From contig NZ_CP016449.1 in assembly GCF_001713375.1 (NCBI RefSeq), positions 4,445,501-4,509,500 of the forward strand: a stretch of 64,000 bases of DNA. The letters run 5' to 3'. This document shows, one piece after another, positions 16,072 to 23,870 of this stretch (within the stretch, counting starts at the first letter, position 1; each line of letters opens with the position of its first letter). The position numbers and the translations under genes are program-made. Source of the DNA: Hydrogenophaga sp. RAC07. GTDB taxonomy: Bacteria; Pseudomonadota; Gammaproteobacteria; Burkholderiales; Burkholderiaceae_C. Below the pieces are notes generated by a model. It was not told the DNA's origin and did not search any database. It worked only from the letters and a program-made list of their open reading frames with translations.

Positions 16072-16694
16072 CCCCGCACCTCGACGCCAAGATCTACCTG
16101 GTTGATGACGATGCGGGCGTGCGCGAGGCGCTGGCCTGGTTGCTGCGCACGCGTCGGCTGGTGAGCGACGGCTACGACAGCGCCGAGTCCTTTCTGGCCG
16201 ACGCCAGTGTGCTGCAGCACGAACCCTCCGCGCCTTGCTGCGTGCTGCTGGACGTGCGCATGCCCGGCATGAGCGGGCTGGCGGCGTTTGAACTCTTGCA
16301 GGCCCTGCCCTGGCGCGCGTGTCTGCCGGTGATCTTTCTCTCGGGCCACGCCGACGTGGCCACCGCGGTGGACGCGGTCAAGCGCGGGGCTTTCGATTTT
16401 TGCGAGAAGCCGTTTTCCGACAACGCGCTGGTCGACCGTGTGGAGCGCGCGCTGGAGCAGTCGGCCCAGGTGCTGGCCCAACGCCGCGTGCAGCGCGAGC
16501 TGCAGCAGCGGCTGGAAAGCCTCACCGAGCGCGAGCGCGCGGTGATGGACCTGGTGGTCGCCGGCCTGCCCAACAAGCTCGTGGCCGACCAGCTCAACAT
16601 CAGCGTGCGCACGGTGGAAGTTCACCGCTCGCGCGTGTTCGACAAGATGGGCGTGAAGTCGGCCGTGGAGCTGGCCAATGCCTTGCGCCCTTGA
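16068..16694 (+). CDS. FixJ/LuxR-type response regulator
   Basis: A 208-residue regulator coupled to the upstream kinase by an ATGA overlap. The receiver domain has the acidic pair in IYLVDDDAGV, phospho-acceptor Asp62 in LLDVRMPGMSG, FLSGHAD and CEKPFSD. The C-terminus is a LuxR-type helix-turn-helix (LTERERAVMDLVVAGLPNK, ISVRTVEVHRSRV). This is the FixJ/StyR/TodT architecture. No target promoter is evident nearby, so the regulon is unknown. Confidence 0.94.
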   Translation: MTPHLDAKIYLVDDDAGVREALAWLLRTRRLVSDGYDSAESFLADASVLQHEPSAPCCVLLDVRMPGMSGLAAFELLQALPWRACLPVIFLSGHADVATAVDAVKRGAFDFCEKPFSDNALVDRVERALEQSAQVLAQRRVQRELQQRLESLTERERAVMDLVVAGLPNKLVADQLNISVRTVEVHRSRVFDKMGVKSAVELANALRP

Positions 16695-16709
16695 CGGCCC
16701 CCGCCCGCT

Positions 16710-16871
16710 TCAGCGGTCGTCCGGCTGGTCCTTGCCCGGAAGCTGCTCGAGCTTCTGGCGCTCCACTTCCTCGGGCAACTCGCCACCCTTGCGCCCTGAA
16801 AACATGGTCCACCACACGATGAACACCAACAACACCAGCGCGCCGAGCGCTTCAAGCAACAACAAGGTCAT
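16710..16871 (-). CDS. Small single-pass membrane protein (53 residues), hypothetical
   Basis: A short open frame, MTLLLLEALGALVLLVFI followed by VWWTMFSGRKGGELPEE and a charged tail ending QPDDR. It has one N-terminal membrane helix and a basic then acidic cytoplasmic tail. Codon use looks coding (third-position G/C) and the frame sits in the gap between the response regulator and mltA. It is divergent from mltA, and the two start codons share the tetranucleotide CATG at 16869-16872. The function is unknown; it may be an inner-membrane accessory of the envelope gene next to it. Confidence 0.6.
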   Translation of the reverse strand: MTLLLLEALGALVLLVFIVWWTMFSGRKGGELPEEVERQKLEQLPGKDQPDDR

Positions 16872-18045
16872 GGATCGGTTCGGTCGGTTGTTTCAGACGT
16901 TCATTCGGGTGGGAGCGAGCGGGGTGATTGTAGGAAGCCTGGCCTCCTGCGCCATCAGCCCGGTGCAGAGCCCCGCACCCGGCACCCGGCCCAGCCCCGC
17001 CGTGGTCACCGCGCCGGTGGACGCCGGTGCCCTGCCGCCCGCGATCCAGCGGGGCAAGAGCCGCTGGACGCGGGTGCCCTGGAGCGAACTGCCGGGCTGG
17101 GGACAAGACAGTCTGCACGAAGCCTGGAACGCCTGGGTGCGCGGCTGCGAGCGGCCGGCACCCGGCCAGGCCGGCCCCTGCGCCGAGTTGCGCCAGCTCG
17201 CCATCGGCACCCCCGCCGAACAGCAGGCCTGGGTGATGCGCCGCTTCCAGCCCTACCGCGTCACCGAGCCCGACGGCAGCCTGCCCGACGGCCTGCTCAC
17301 CGGCTACTACGAACCCATCATGGCGGCCAGCCGCGTGCCCACCGCCACGCACCGCACGCCCCTCTACGCACCACCCGCCGGCCTGCGCAACGGTCAGCCC
17401 TGGTACAGCCGCCAGGAGATCGACACCTTGCCCGCTGCGCAGGCCGCGCTGCAAGGCCGCGCGGTGGCCTGGCTGGCCGATCCCATCGACGCGCTGATCC
17501 TGCAGATCCAGGGTTCGGGCCGGTTGAATGTGGTGGAGGCCGACGGCGGTGCGCGCCAGGTGCGCGTGGCCTTCGCCGCGCACAACGGCCAGCCCTACCA
17601 AAGCGTGGGCCGCTGGCTGCTCGACCAGGGCGCGATCCGCGAAGCCTCGTGGTCGTCCATCAAGGCCTGGGCCGCGCAGAACCCGCAGCGCCTCAACGAG
17701 ATGTTGTGGAGCAACCCGCGCACCGTGTTTTTCCGCGAGGAAGCCTTGTCGGAGTTCGACGCGCGCTTTGGTCCACGCGGCGCGCAAGGTGTGCCGCTCA
17801 CGCCCGGCCGCTCGATCGCGGTGGACCCGCAAAGCATTCCCTACGGCACCCCCGTGTGGCTGGCCTCCACAGGACCGACCTTGAACGTGCAGAAGCTGGT
17901 GATGGCGCAGGACACGGGCGGCGCCATCGTGGGCGCCGTGCGCGCCGACCTGTTCACCGGCTGGGGTGGCTGGAGCGACGAGGCCTACCTCACGGCGGCG
18001 GCGCTCAAACAGCCGCTGCAGATGTGGGTGCTGGTGCCGCGCTGA
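16870..18045 (+). CDS. mltA: Membrane-bound lytic murein transglycosylase A
   Basis: A 391-residue lipoprotein. The signal peptide ends in the lipobox LASC with Cys27 as the lipidated residue. The MltA domain is evident in GLLTGYYEPIMAAS, LQIQGSGRLNVVEADGG, GQPYQSVGRWLLDQG and the C-terminal 3D core VMAQDTGGAIVGAVRADLF, whose Asp is the catalytic acid. It cleaves peptidoglycan glycan strands to 1,6-anhydro products, which an AmpG-like transporter (58801-60189) can recycle. The frame is open from 16678, but residues before MDRFGRLF are not signal-like. If the ATG at 16870 is right it overlaps the divergent small gene; TTG at 16888 or GTG at 16909 would also leave a usable lipoprotein signal. 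Confidence 0.93.
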   Translation: MDRFGRLFQTFIRVGASGVIVGSLASCAISPVQSPAPGTRPSPAVVTAPVDAGALPPAIQRGKSRWTRVPWSELPGWGQDSLHEAWNAWVRGCERPAPGQAGPCAELRQLAIGTPAEQQAWVMRRFQPYRVTEPDGSLPDGLLTGYYEPIMAASRVPTATHRTPLYAPPAGLRNGQPWYSRQEIDTLPAAQAALQGRAVAWLADPIDALILQIQGSGRLNVVEADGGARQVRVAFAAHNGQPYQSVGRWLLDQGAIREASWSSIKAWAAQNPQRLNEMLWSNPRTVFFREEALSEFDARFGPRGAQGVPLTPGRSIAVDPQSIPYGTPVWLASTGPTLNVQKLVMAQDTGGAIVGAVRADLFTGWGGWSDEAYLTAAALKQPLQMWVLVPR

Positions 18046-18196
18046 CGCACCAGCCGGCGCCTGCCCAGGTGGCCGCCGCACGGCGCGTGTCTTCGGCCTG
18101 GCGGGCCATGTCGATTTGGCGTACCGTCGTTCGTCGATGGGTACGGAGCGCCCACAGGCGGGCGTGCCGACCGGTCAACCCCACAGGAGAGAAGAC

Positions 18197-18565
18197 ATGT
18201 CCTACATCGACGGTTTCGTGATCGCGGTCCCCACCGCCAACAAGCAGAAGTTCATCGAGCACGCGCGCCACTTCGACGGCCTGTTCATCGAGCTGGGCGC
18301 CCTCCGCGTGATCGAGGGCTGGGGCGACGACGTCCCCGACGGCAAGGTCACCGACTTCCGCCGCGCAGTGCAGGCCACGGCCGACGAGACGGTGGCCTTT
18401 TCGTGGGTCGAGTGGCCGGACAAAGCCACGCGCGACGCCGGCATGAAGAAGATGATGGAAGACCCGCGCATGGACCCGTCCAACCCCGGCAACCCACCCA
18501 TGCCCTTCGACGGCAAACGCATGATCTTCGGCGGCTTCGAACAGGTGGTTGAAGTGAAAGTCTGA
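18197..18565 (+). CDS. DUF1428 (YbaA-like) family protein
   Basis: A 122-residue cytosolic protein beginning MSYIDGFVIAVPTANKQKF with an AGGAGAGAAGAC ribosome site. The length, opening and the C-terminal GKRMIFGGFE match the DUF1428/YbaA family of dimeric alpha-beta barrel proteins related to antibiotic-biosynthesis monooxygenase folds. The function is unknown. It is a stand-alone gene 151 bases after mltA; the gap shows nothing recognisable. Confidence 0.92.
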   Translation: MSYIDGFVIAVPTANKQKFIEHARHFDGLFIELGALRVIEGWGDDVPDGKVTDFRRAVQATADETVAFSWVEWPDKATRDAGMKKMMEDPRMDPSNPGNPPMPFDGKRMIFGGFEQVVEVKV

Positions 18566-18602
18566 GCGGCGTGCCGTGATCATGCGAAATCGATCAGCTC
18601 AG

Positions 18603-18620
18603 CTCCCGTTTTGGCGGGAG
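18603..18620. repeat. Small hairpin between DUF1428 and enoyl-CoA hydratase genes
   Basis: CTCCCG and CGGGAG enclose a six-base loop. No T-run follows on either strand, so it is not a clear intrinsic terminator. It is the only structure noticed in the 109-base gap. Confidence 0.3.
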
Positions 18621-18674
18621 GTGCAGGCGTTGCCCAACAGTCCCCGTCGAGCCGCAGCCTGATACGCTCCCGTC

Positions 18675-19379
18675 ATGACTGTGCCGAAGCTACTGATTGA
18701 GCGCCACGACGGCGTCTTGACACTGATCTTGAACCGCCCGGGCAAGCTCAACGCGATTGACAATGAACTGGCGGCTTCCTTGAGGCTGGCGCTTGACTCC
18801 GCGGCACTGGATTCGTCGGTACGAACCATCCGCCTGCGAGGCAATGGACGTGCGTTCTGTGCGGGCCGCGACGTGAGCGAAGCGCCCACGGACAGGGATC
18901 TTGAACTGGTGCAGGCGGTCGCCCGATCGATCGTGCAGAGCCCCAAACCAGTGGTCGCAGTCGTGCACGGATGGACTGTCGGAGCGGGTCTTGAGTGGAT
19001 GCTCGATGCAGACATCGTCTTCGCTGCAGATGACACCAGATTCAAGCTTCCGGAGGCATCGCTCGGGGTCTTCGTGACCGGTGGTCTGGTCGCCACCCTT
19101 CCTGCCGCGGTCGGGTTGACGCGCGCCAAGGCCTTGATGCTGCTCGGTGACGAGTTCACTGCACAGCAGGCGGAAGCTTGGGGCCTGGTCTACAAGACCT
19201 GCTCCAGCCCGGAACTGGAGAAGGCGTCTTTGGACGCGTGCAAGCGATTGGCCGCACTGAAGCCTGCCGTTGCATCGCAGTTCAAACGGGTCCTGAACCT
19301 GTTCGGCCTGCAAGAGTTCAACCGGGCGGTTGCCGAGGAAGAAAACGTTCAACGCAGCCTCGCGCGTGGTGACGCCTGA
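18675..19379 (+). CDS. Enoyl-CoA hydratase/isomerase (crotonase) family protein
   Basis: A 234-residue crotonase-fold protein. The oxyanion-hole and acid/base positions are kept: HGWTVGAGLEWMLDADIVF (Glu in GLE) and FKLPEASLGVF (Glu in LPE), matching the two catalytic glutamates of hydratases, so hydration of a 2-enoyl-CoA is plausible. The N-terminal oxyanion segment is GRAFCAGRDVSEAP. It is shorter than typical (about 255-260). It has no pathway neighbours; it stands alone beside the convergent exopolysaccharide locus. The substrate is unknown. Confidence 0.88.
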   Translation: MTVPKLLIERHDGVLTLILNRPGKLNAIDNELAASLRLALDSAALDSSVRTIRLRGNGRAFCAGRDVSEAPTDRDLELVQAVARSIVQSPKPVVAVVHGWTVGAGLEWMLDADIVFAADDTRFKLPEASLGVFVTGGLVATLPAAVGLTRAKALMLLGDEFTAQQAEAWGLVYKTCSSPELEKASLDACKRLAALKPAVASQFKRVLNLFGLQEFNRAVAEEENVQRSLARGDA

Positions 19380-19423
19380 CCCACACACGATCCTCTGTTG
19401 CAAGCCGCCTTTCCCGTCCTCTT

Positions 19424-20221
19424 CTAGAGCGACGCGCGACGCCGTGAAAACCACGTGCTGATCACCGAAGGCCGAACCGCCTCCATCGGCGTCAACCCAA
19501 AGTCCTGCGGCGGCAGGTTGTCCAGCACCGCCGCCGGCCGCTCGTTCACCAGGCGGCTGGCTTCCTGGTCGCCCACCAGACGGCGCGCCACGGCCAGTCC
19601 TTCGGTCAGGCGCGGCAGACGCCGGCCGGTGGAGTGGGCATCGGTGGCCAGCAGGTGGGTGTGGCCTTCGCCGATGAAGCGTTCGCCCCAGTAGCGCGCA
19701 CGTTTGCCGAACACGCCCGTCAGCGCGCCCGCCGTCACCTGCATCCACGCACCTTGTTCGATCAGCCGCAGGAACACCGGGTAATGGCTCTCCACCCACG
19801 ACAGCCGTTCGGGGTGCGTGATGATGGGCGTGTAGCCCTCGGTGATCAGGTGGAACACCGAGGCTTCCAGCTGCGGCGGTGGCGTGGTGTGCGAAGGCTC
19901 CAGCAAGAAGTAACGCGAGCCGTGCAGCGTGGGCACCTGCCCGCTCTTGAGGCCGTCGATCAGGCCCGGCACCAGGTGCACGTCCGCCCCCACCACCAGC
20001 TTGAGCGTTATGTCTCTCTGGTCCAGCTCGGCCTGCAGGCGGGCGCAGGCCTGCGCGATGCCCGGCCCGTCGTTCATGTACATGCCGGGGTAGATGTGCG
20101 GCGTGCAGGCCATGGTGTGGATGCCGTCGTCCACGGCGATGCGCGCCATGGCCAGCGACTCGTCCAGCGTCTTGGCCCCGTCGTCGATGCCCGGCAGGAT
20201 GTGGCTGTGCAGATCGATCAT
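19424..20221 (-). CDS. CpsB/CapC-type tyrosine phosphatase of the exopolysaccharide locus
   Basis: A 265-residue PHP-fold, metal-dependent protein phosphatase. Metal-binding segments are DLHSHILPGIDDGAKTL at the N-terminus, CTPHIYPG, THPERLSW and LLATDAHS. In this family the enzyme dephosphorylates the tyrosine cluster of the Wzc/CpsD kinase and so sets chain length or cycling. Here it is the last gene of the locus, overlapping the J-domain gene by four bases (ATGA). The longer frame to 20821 runs through other genes and is not used. Confidence 0.9.
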   Translation of the reverse strand: MIDLHSHILPGIDDGAKTLDESLAMARIAVDDGIHTMACTPHIYPGMYMNDGPGIAQACARLQAELDQRDITLKLVVGADVHLVPGLIDGLKSGQVPTLHGSRYFLLEPSHTTPPPQLEASVFHLITEGYTPIITHPERLSWVESHYPVFLRLIEQGAWMQVTAGALTGVFGKRARYWGERFIGEGHTHLLATDAHSTGRRLPRLTEGLAVARRLVGDQEASRLVNERPAAVLDNLPPQDFGLTPMEAVRPSVISTWFSRRRASL

Positions 20222-20697
20222 GGTCGCATCAGCCGACGGCGCAGCAGCGGTCGTGTGTGCAGCGCCTTGGCCCAGGCGGCGCGCTTCTCGGGGCACGAGA
20301 GCAGGTCGTGGGCCAGGTTGACCCGCGTGGCCGCGTCGACCGGCCAGCCTTCGGCGGTGGCGCCAAAGTCGGGGTGCGTGAGGCGGATCATCAGCCGGTA
20401 GTGCTCGCGCAATTGCGCCGCCTCGAAGTCCGGGGGCAGGCCCAGCAGCGTGAAGGGGTCCGAGCCCGGGCGCAGCATCACCGTGCGCACAAAAAAGCGC
20501 GCGGCGCGGCGCAGCTCGTGTGCGTTGGCGGTGGCCTCGGGCAGGCTGGCCACCGGGCGCCCGGTGGCGAGCAGCATCACGCTGCCGATGTGCTCGAACA
20601 GCGGGCGTGGCTCGCGCAGCACAACCCGGTAGAGCCCGGGCGATCGCTCGAAGGCCATCAGCCTGGGTAGCACACTGCTCCAGTCGGGCGGGGTCAT
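20218..20697 (-). CDS. J-domain (DnaJ-like) protein in the exopolysaccharide locus
   Basis: A 159-residue protein whose residues about 80-142 form a J domain: FTLLGLPPDFEAAQLREHYR, then the invariant HPD at 108-110 in LTHPDFG, then LLSCPEKRAAWAKAL. The N-terminal 75 residues are of unknown fold, with no signal peptide. J domains stimulate Hsp70 ATPase, so this should recruit DnaK to a client. It is translationally coupled on both sides by 4-base overlaps, to the Wzc-like kinase upstream and the CpsB phosphatase downstream, so its client is probably part of the polysaccharide machinery. That link is inference. Confidence 0.82.
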   Translation of the reverse strand: MTPPDWSSVLPRLMAFERSPGLYRVVLREPRPLFEHIGSVMLLATGRPVASLPEATANAHELRRAARFFVRTVMLRPGSDPFTLLGLPPDFEAAQLREHYRLMIRLTHPDFGATAEGWPVDAATRVNLAHDLLSCPEKRAAWAKALHTRPLLRRRLMRP

Positions 20698-23108
20698 GCG
20701 GACGACGGGTCCAGCGTGGGCTCGATGCGGCTGCCGCCGGGCAGCGGCATCGGTGGCGGGTTCGCGCCCGCCACCGGGTTCGACCGGGCTGCGCGGGGGG
20801 TGTGGCGGTCGTTGTAGCCATCGCCGTAGTAGGCCGCGTAGGCGTAGTCGCTGGTGTGTTCGTTGCGCGCGTGCGTGAGCACCATGCCCATGGGGGCCAG
20901 GCCTGCGTTGCGCAGGCGGCGCAGGGCGTCCTTGATGCTGTCCTTGCGCGTGCCGCCCGCCTTCACGGCAAACACGATGTTCTGGATCTGGTTGCCCAGC
21001 ACGATCGCATCGGCAATGCCCAGCAGGGGCGGTCCGTCGATCACGATCTGGTGGTAGCCCATGGCCTGGGCCTTCTCCAGCAGCAGGCCCAACCGCGGAC
21101 CCATCAGCAGTTCCACCGGGTCGGGCGGCACCGGGCCCGCTGTGATCACGGCGAGGTTGGTGACCGCCGTGTCCCGGATCAGCCCCTCGGTGTTGCGGTC
21201 CCCGCTCAGCAGGTTCGAGAGGCCGCGCTCGTTGGACATGTTGAGCATCGAGTGCACCCAGCCCTTGCGCATGTCGGCGTCGATCAGCAAGACCTTCTGG
21301 CCCAGCTGCGCGAAGTTGATGGCCAGCGCGAGCGCGGTGGTGGTCTTGCCCTCGCCCTTGCCGCAACTGGTCACCATGAAGCGCTGGGGTGCGCCATCGG
21401 CGGTGCTGAACTGCAGCGCCGTGCGCATCGAGCGGTACGACTCGGCAAAGGTGCTGCGCGGCTCGCGGTGCGCCAGCAGGGCCACCGGTTCCTTGCGGCC
21501 CTTCTCGGGTTTGGTGAACGGAATCAGGCCCAGCAGGGGCAGGTGGTACAGGCCTTCGATCTCGTTGGCGTGCTTCACCGAATCGTCCAGCTGCTCGCGC
21601 AACAGGGCCGCGAGCAGGCCCAGGAACAGGCCCAGCATCATGCCCAGGCCGACGTTGATTTTCAGGTTGGGGCTGGCCGGGAGCAGCGGCACCGAGGCCT
21701 CGTCCACGATGCTCACGTTGTTGGTGGTGATGCCCGCGGTCACGCTCACCTCTTTCAGGCGCTGCAGCAGGCTGTCGTACACCTGCCGGTTGGTGTCGAG
21801 CTCGCGGCTCAGCAGGTTCATGTCCACGCTGCGGTCCTGCACGTTGAGCACCTCGCTGCGGCTGCTGGACACCTTGGCCTTGAGCTGTTCTTCGGTTCGT
21901 CGGGCGGCGATGTACTGCCCCTGGATGCTGGCCAGGATGTTGTTTACCTCGGTCTTGATGCGCGCTTCCAGATCGGCGATCTGGGCCCGCGCCTGCACCA
22001 TGGCGGGGTAGTCCGGCTTGTAGATGGCCAGGTTCTTGGCGTAGTCGGCTTCCAGCCGGGCGCGCTGCTCCTTGTAGGCCCGGATGGCCTCGTTGACCAC
22101 CGCCTGCGGCGCGCTCTCGGGGTTGAGCCGCACCTGGTTGTATTGCGTCTCGGCCTTGATGCGGTCCTGCTCGGCCTTGGCCAGCGCGGCAGAGAAGTCC
22201 ACAAAGGTCTGGGTGGCGGCACTGCCCTTGTCGCCCAGGTTCAGGATCTCGTTCTTCTTCGCGTAGGTGTTGATCACGCGCTCGCTGTCTTCGAGCTTGG
22301 CCTTGGTCTGGCGGATCTGTTCTTCCAGAAATTCCCGCGCGTAGATCGACGAATGCAGCTTGCGCTCGATGTTGGTGGCGATGAAGGCCTTGGCCATGGT
22401 GTTGGCAATGTGGGCGGCCAGCGCCGGGTCGGCGTTGAGCACCCGCACCTCGACCAGGCGCGAGTTGCGGATCGGCTCCACCGTGATCGCTTGTTTGAAC
22501 TGCGCCACGGCCGCCGCCCGGCTGAGCGTGCCGCTGTCCACGGGCGGCGGGGCCACCAGCGCGCGCAGCTGGCCCCATCCCTGGACAGCCCAGGCCAGGG
22601 CCTGGTCGACCGGCTCCGAGCCGGTCGGCCCCACGGCATCGACGTCACCCGACGGGTCGGGCGCGGCGGGCGGTGCACCCGGCTTGTACAGGCCGAGCTC
22701 GTCGATCACGCGTTCGGCCAGGCTGCGGCTCTTGAGCAGTTCGATCTGTGTGCGCAGCTGCAGTTGGTCGGACGCGGGGCCCTCGTCGAGCTCGACCTCG
22801 GCGTTGAAGCCCACCACCTTTTGCGCCACGCGGTCGATCTGCAGCAGGGCCGCGCTCTGGTAGAGCGGGGCGATGCGCAGCGTGTACAGCACGGCGGCCA
22901 CGGTGCACAGGGCCGCGATCCCCACGATGGTCCATTTGTGTTTGACCCCGGCGCGCCAGAGTGTCTTGAGGTCGATGCGGTCGTCGGTGATCGATTCGGG
23001 TTCGCCCCGGGCCAGCAGGTGGTCGGAGAGGGCGCCTTCGCGGCGCAGGGCCAGTGCGCCCCGGGGGCCGGGCACGGCGGGCGATGGGTGTTGGTCTGGG
23101 TAAGCCAT
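20694..23108 (-). CDS. Wzc-like polysaccharide co-polymerase with tyrosine autokinase domain
   Basis: An 804-residue inner-membrane protein fusing a Wzz chain-length module and a BY-kinase. The first helix is at about 58-80 and the second at about 485-505 (MMLGLFLGLLAAL); a coiled-coil-rich periplasmic region lies between. The kinase has a Walker A (CGKGEGKTTTALALA, near residue 580), Walker A' (VLLIDADMRKG) and a C-terminal tyrosine cluster, SDYAYAAYYGDGY. It governs polymer length and export with the Wza-like protein 14 bases upstream, and is the expected substrate of the CpsB-type phosphatase. Confidence 0.93.
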   Translation of the reverse strand: MAYPDQHPSPAVPGPRGALALRREGALSDHLLARGEPESITDDRIDLKTLWRAGVKHKWTIVGIAALCTVAAVLYTLRIAPLYQSAALLQIDRVAQKVVGFNAEVELDEGPASDQLQLRTQIELLKSRSLAERVIDELGLYKPGAPPAAPDPSGDVDAVGPTGSEPVDQALAWAVQGWGQLRALVAPPPVDSGTLSRAAAVAQFKQAITVEPIRNSRLVEVRVLNADPALAAHIANTMAKAFIATNIERKLHSSIYAREFLEEQIRQTKAKLEDSERVINTYAKKNEILNLGDKGSAATQTFVDFSAALAKAEQDRIKAETQYNQVRLNPESAPQAVVNEAIRAYKEQRARLEADYAKNLAIYKPDYPAMVQARAQIADLEARIKTEVNNILASIQGQYIAARRTEEQLKAKVSSSRSEVLNVQDRSVDMNLLSRELDTNRQVYDSLLQRLKEVSVTAGITTNNVSIVDEASVPLLPASPNLKINVGLGMMLGLFLGLLAALLREQLDDSVKHANEIEGLYHLPLLGLIPFTKPEKGRKEPVALLAHREPRSTFAESYRSMRTALQFSTADGAPQRFMVTSCGKGEGKTTTALALAINFAQLGQKVLLIDADMRKGWVHSMLNMSNERGLSNLLSGDRNTEGLIRDTAVTNLAVITAGPVPPDPVELLMGPRLGLLLEKAQAMGYHQIVIDGPPLLGIADAIVLGNQIQNIVFAVKAGGTRKDSIKDALRRLRNAGLAPMGMVLTHARNEHTSDYAYAAYYGDGYNDRHTPRAARSNPVAGANPPPMPLPGGSRIEPTLDPSSA

Positions 23109-23122
23109 GGTGTGCAGCCCTG

Positions 23123-23836
23123 TTACTTGAAGGGGTTGAGCGTGCTCAGGATGTCGCCGAAGAGCGAGTCCCGCAGCGCTGTCCGGCTGGCGTTGCGCTG
23201 GACCACGATCACGTCGTCCGAGCGGATGGTCGGGTCCATCTCCTGGCCCGAGCGCACCTTGTCGAGGTCGTGGATGAACTGTTCGCGTACCCCGTCCGCA
23301 CCGTTGCGGTAGACGACGATCTGCTTGATGTCGGCGTAGGGCGCGAAGCCGCCCGAGAGCGCCAGGGCGCGCAGCAGCGTGAGCTGTCCCGTCATGGGAT
23401 AGATGCCCGGCCGGATCACCGCGCCTTCAATGGCGACGCGCTGCGTGGTGAACTCCTTGATGAAGAGCGAGACCTGCGGGTCGCGCAGGTATTTCTCCTC
23501 GAACTTCGCGGCGATCAGCTGTTCCGCGGCCTGTGCCGTGAGGCCCGCTACCTTCACCTGGCCAATGAGCGGCAGCGTGATCTCGCCCGATGCGTTCACG
23601 CGCACATCGCGCTTCATGTCGGGCACGCCGAACACGTCGAACTCCATCAGGTCGTTGGACGAGATGCGGTAGTCGGTGCCGGCGGTGGACGGGACGGCGA
23701 TGGGCGCGTTCGGCGATGCGATGACGCTCACCGCGTCGGTGGCCGGGGGTGTCTGCGCCCGCAGCGGCAGGGCCGCTGCCACGGCGAGCAGGCCCAGGGC
23801 CCAGGGATTGAATGTCAGGAAGGGGTGGTGGCGCAT
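23123..23836 (-). CDS. Wza-like polysaccharide export protein, without lipobox
   Basis: A 237-residue exported protein with a Poly_export domain (DYRISSNDLMEFDVFGVPD, ASGEITLPLIGQVKVAGLT) and an SLBB-type segment (RVAIEGAVIRPGIYPMTGQ). The signal peptide ends ALPLRAQ with no cysteine, so it is not a lipoprotein like E. coli Wza, and it is shorter than Wza (379). It may need a partner to form the outer-membrane channel. I place the start at the ATG after a strong AAAGGAG site, not the upstream ATG of the longer frame. Confidence 0.88.
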   Translation of the reverse strand: MRHHPFLTFNPWALGLLAVAAALPLRAQTPPATDAVSVIASPNAPIAVPSTAGTDYRISSNDLMEFDVFGVPDMKRDVRVNASGEITLPLIGQVKVAGLTAQAAEQLIAAKFEEKYLRDPQVSLFIKEFTTQRVAIEGAVIRPGIYPMTGQLTLLRALALSGGFAPYADIKQIVVYRNGADGVREQFIHDLDKVRSGQEMDPTIRSDDVIVVQRNASRTALRDSLFGDILSTLNPFK

Positions 23837-23870
23837 GGTGCGTCTCCTTTCAGGCAGGGTTGCCAAATGG

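Noticed and set aside
20520-23312. 930-codon plus-strand frame across the kinase gene of the exopolysaccharide locus
   Set aside because: Spans several well-supported minus-strand genes and has no domain signature.
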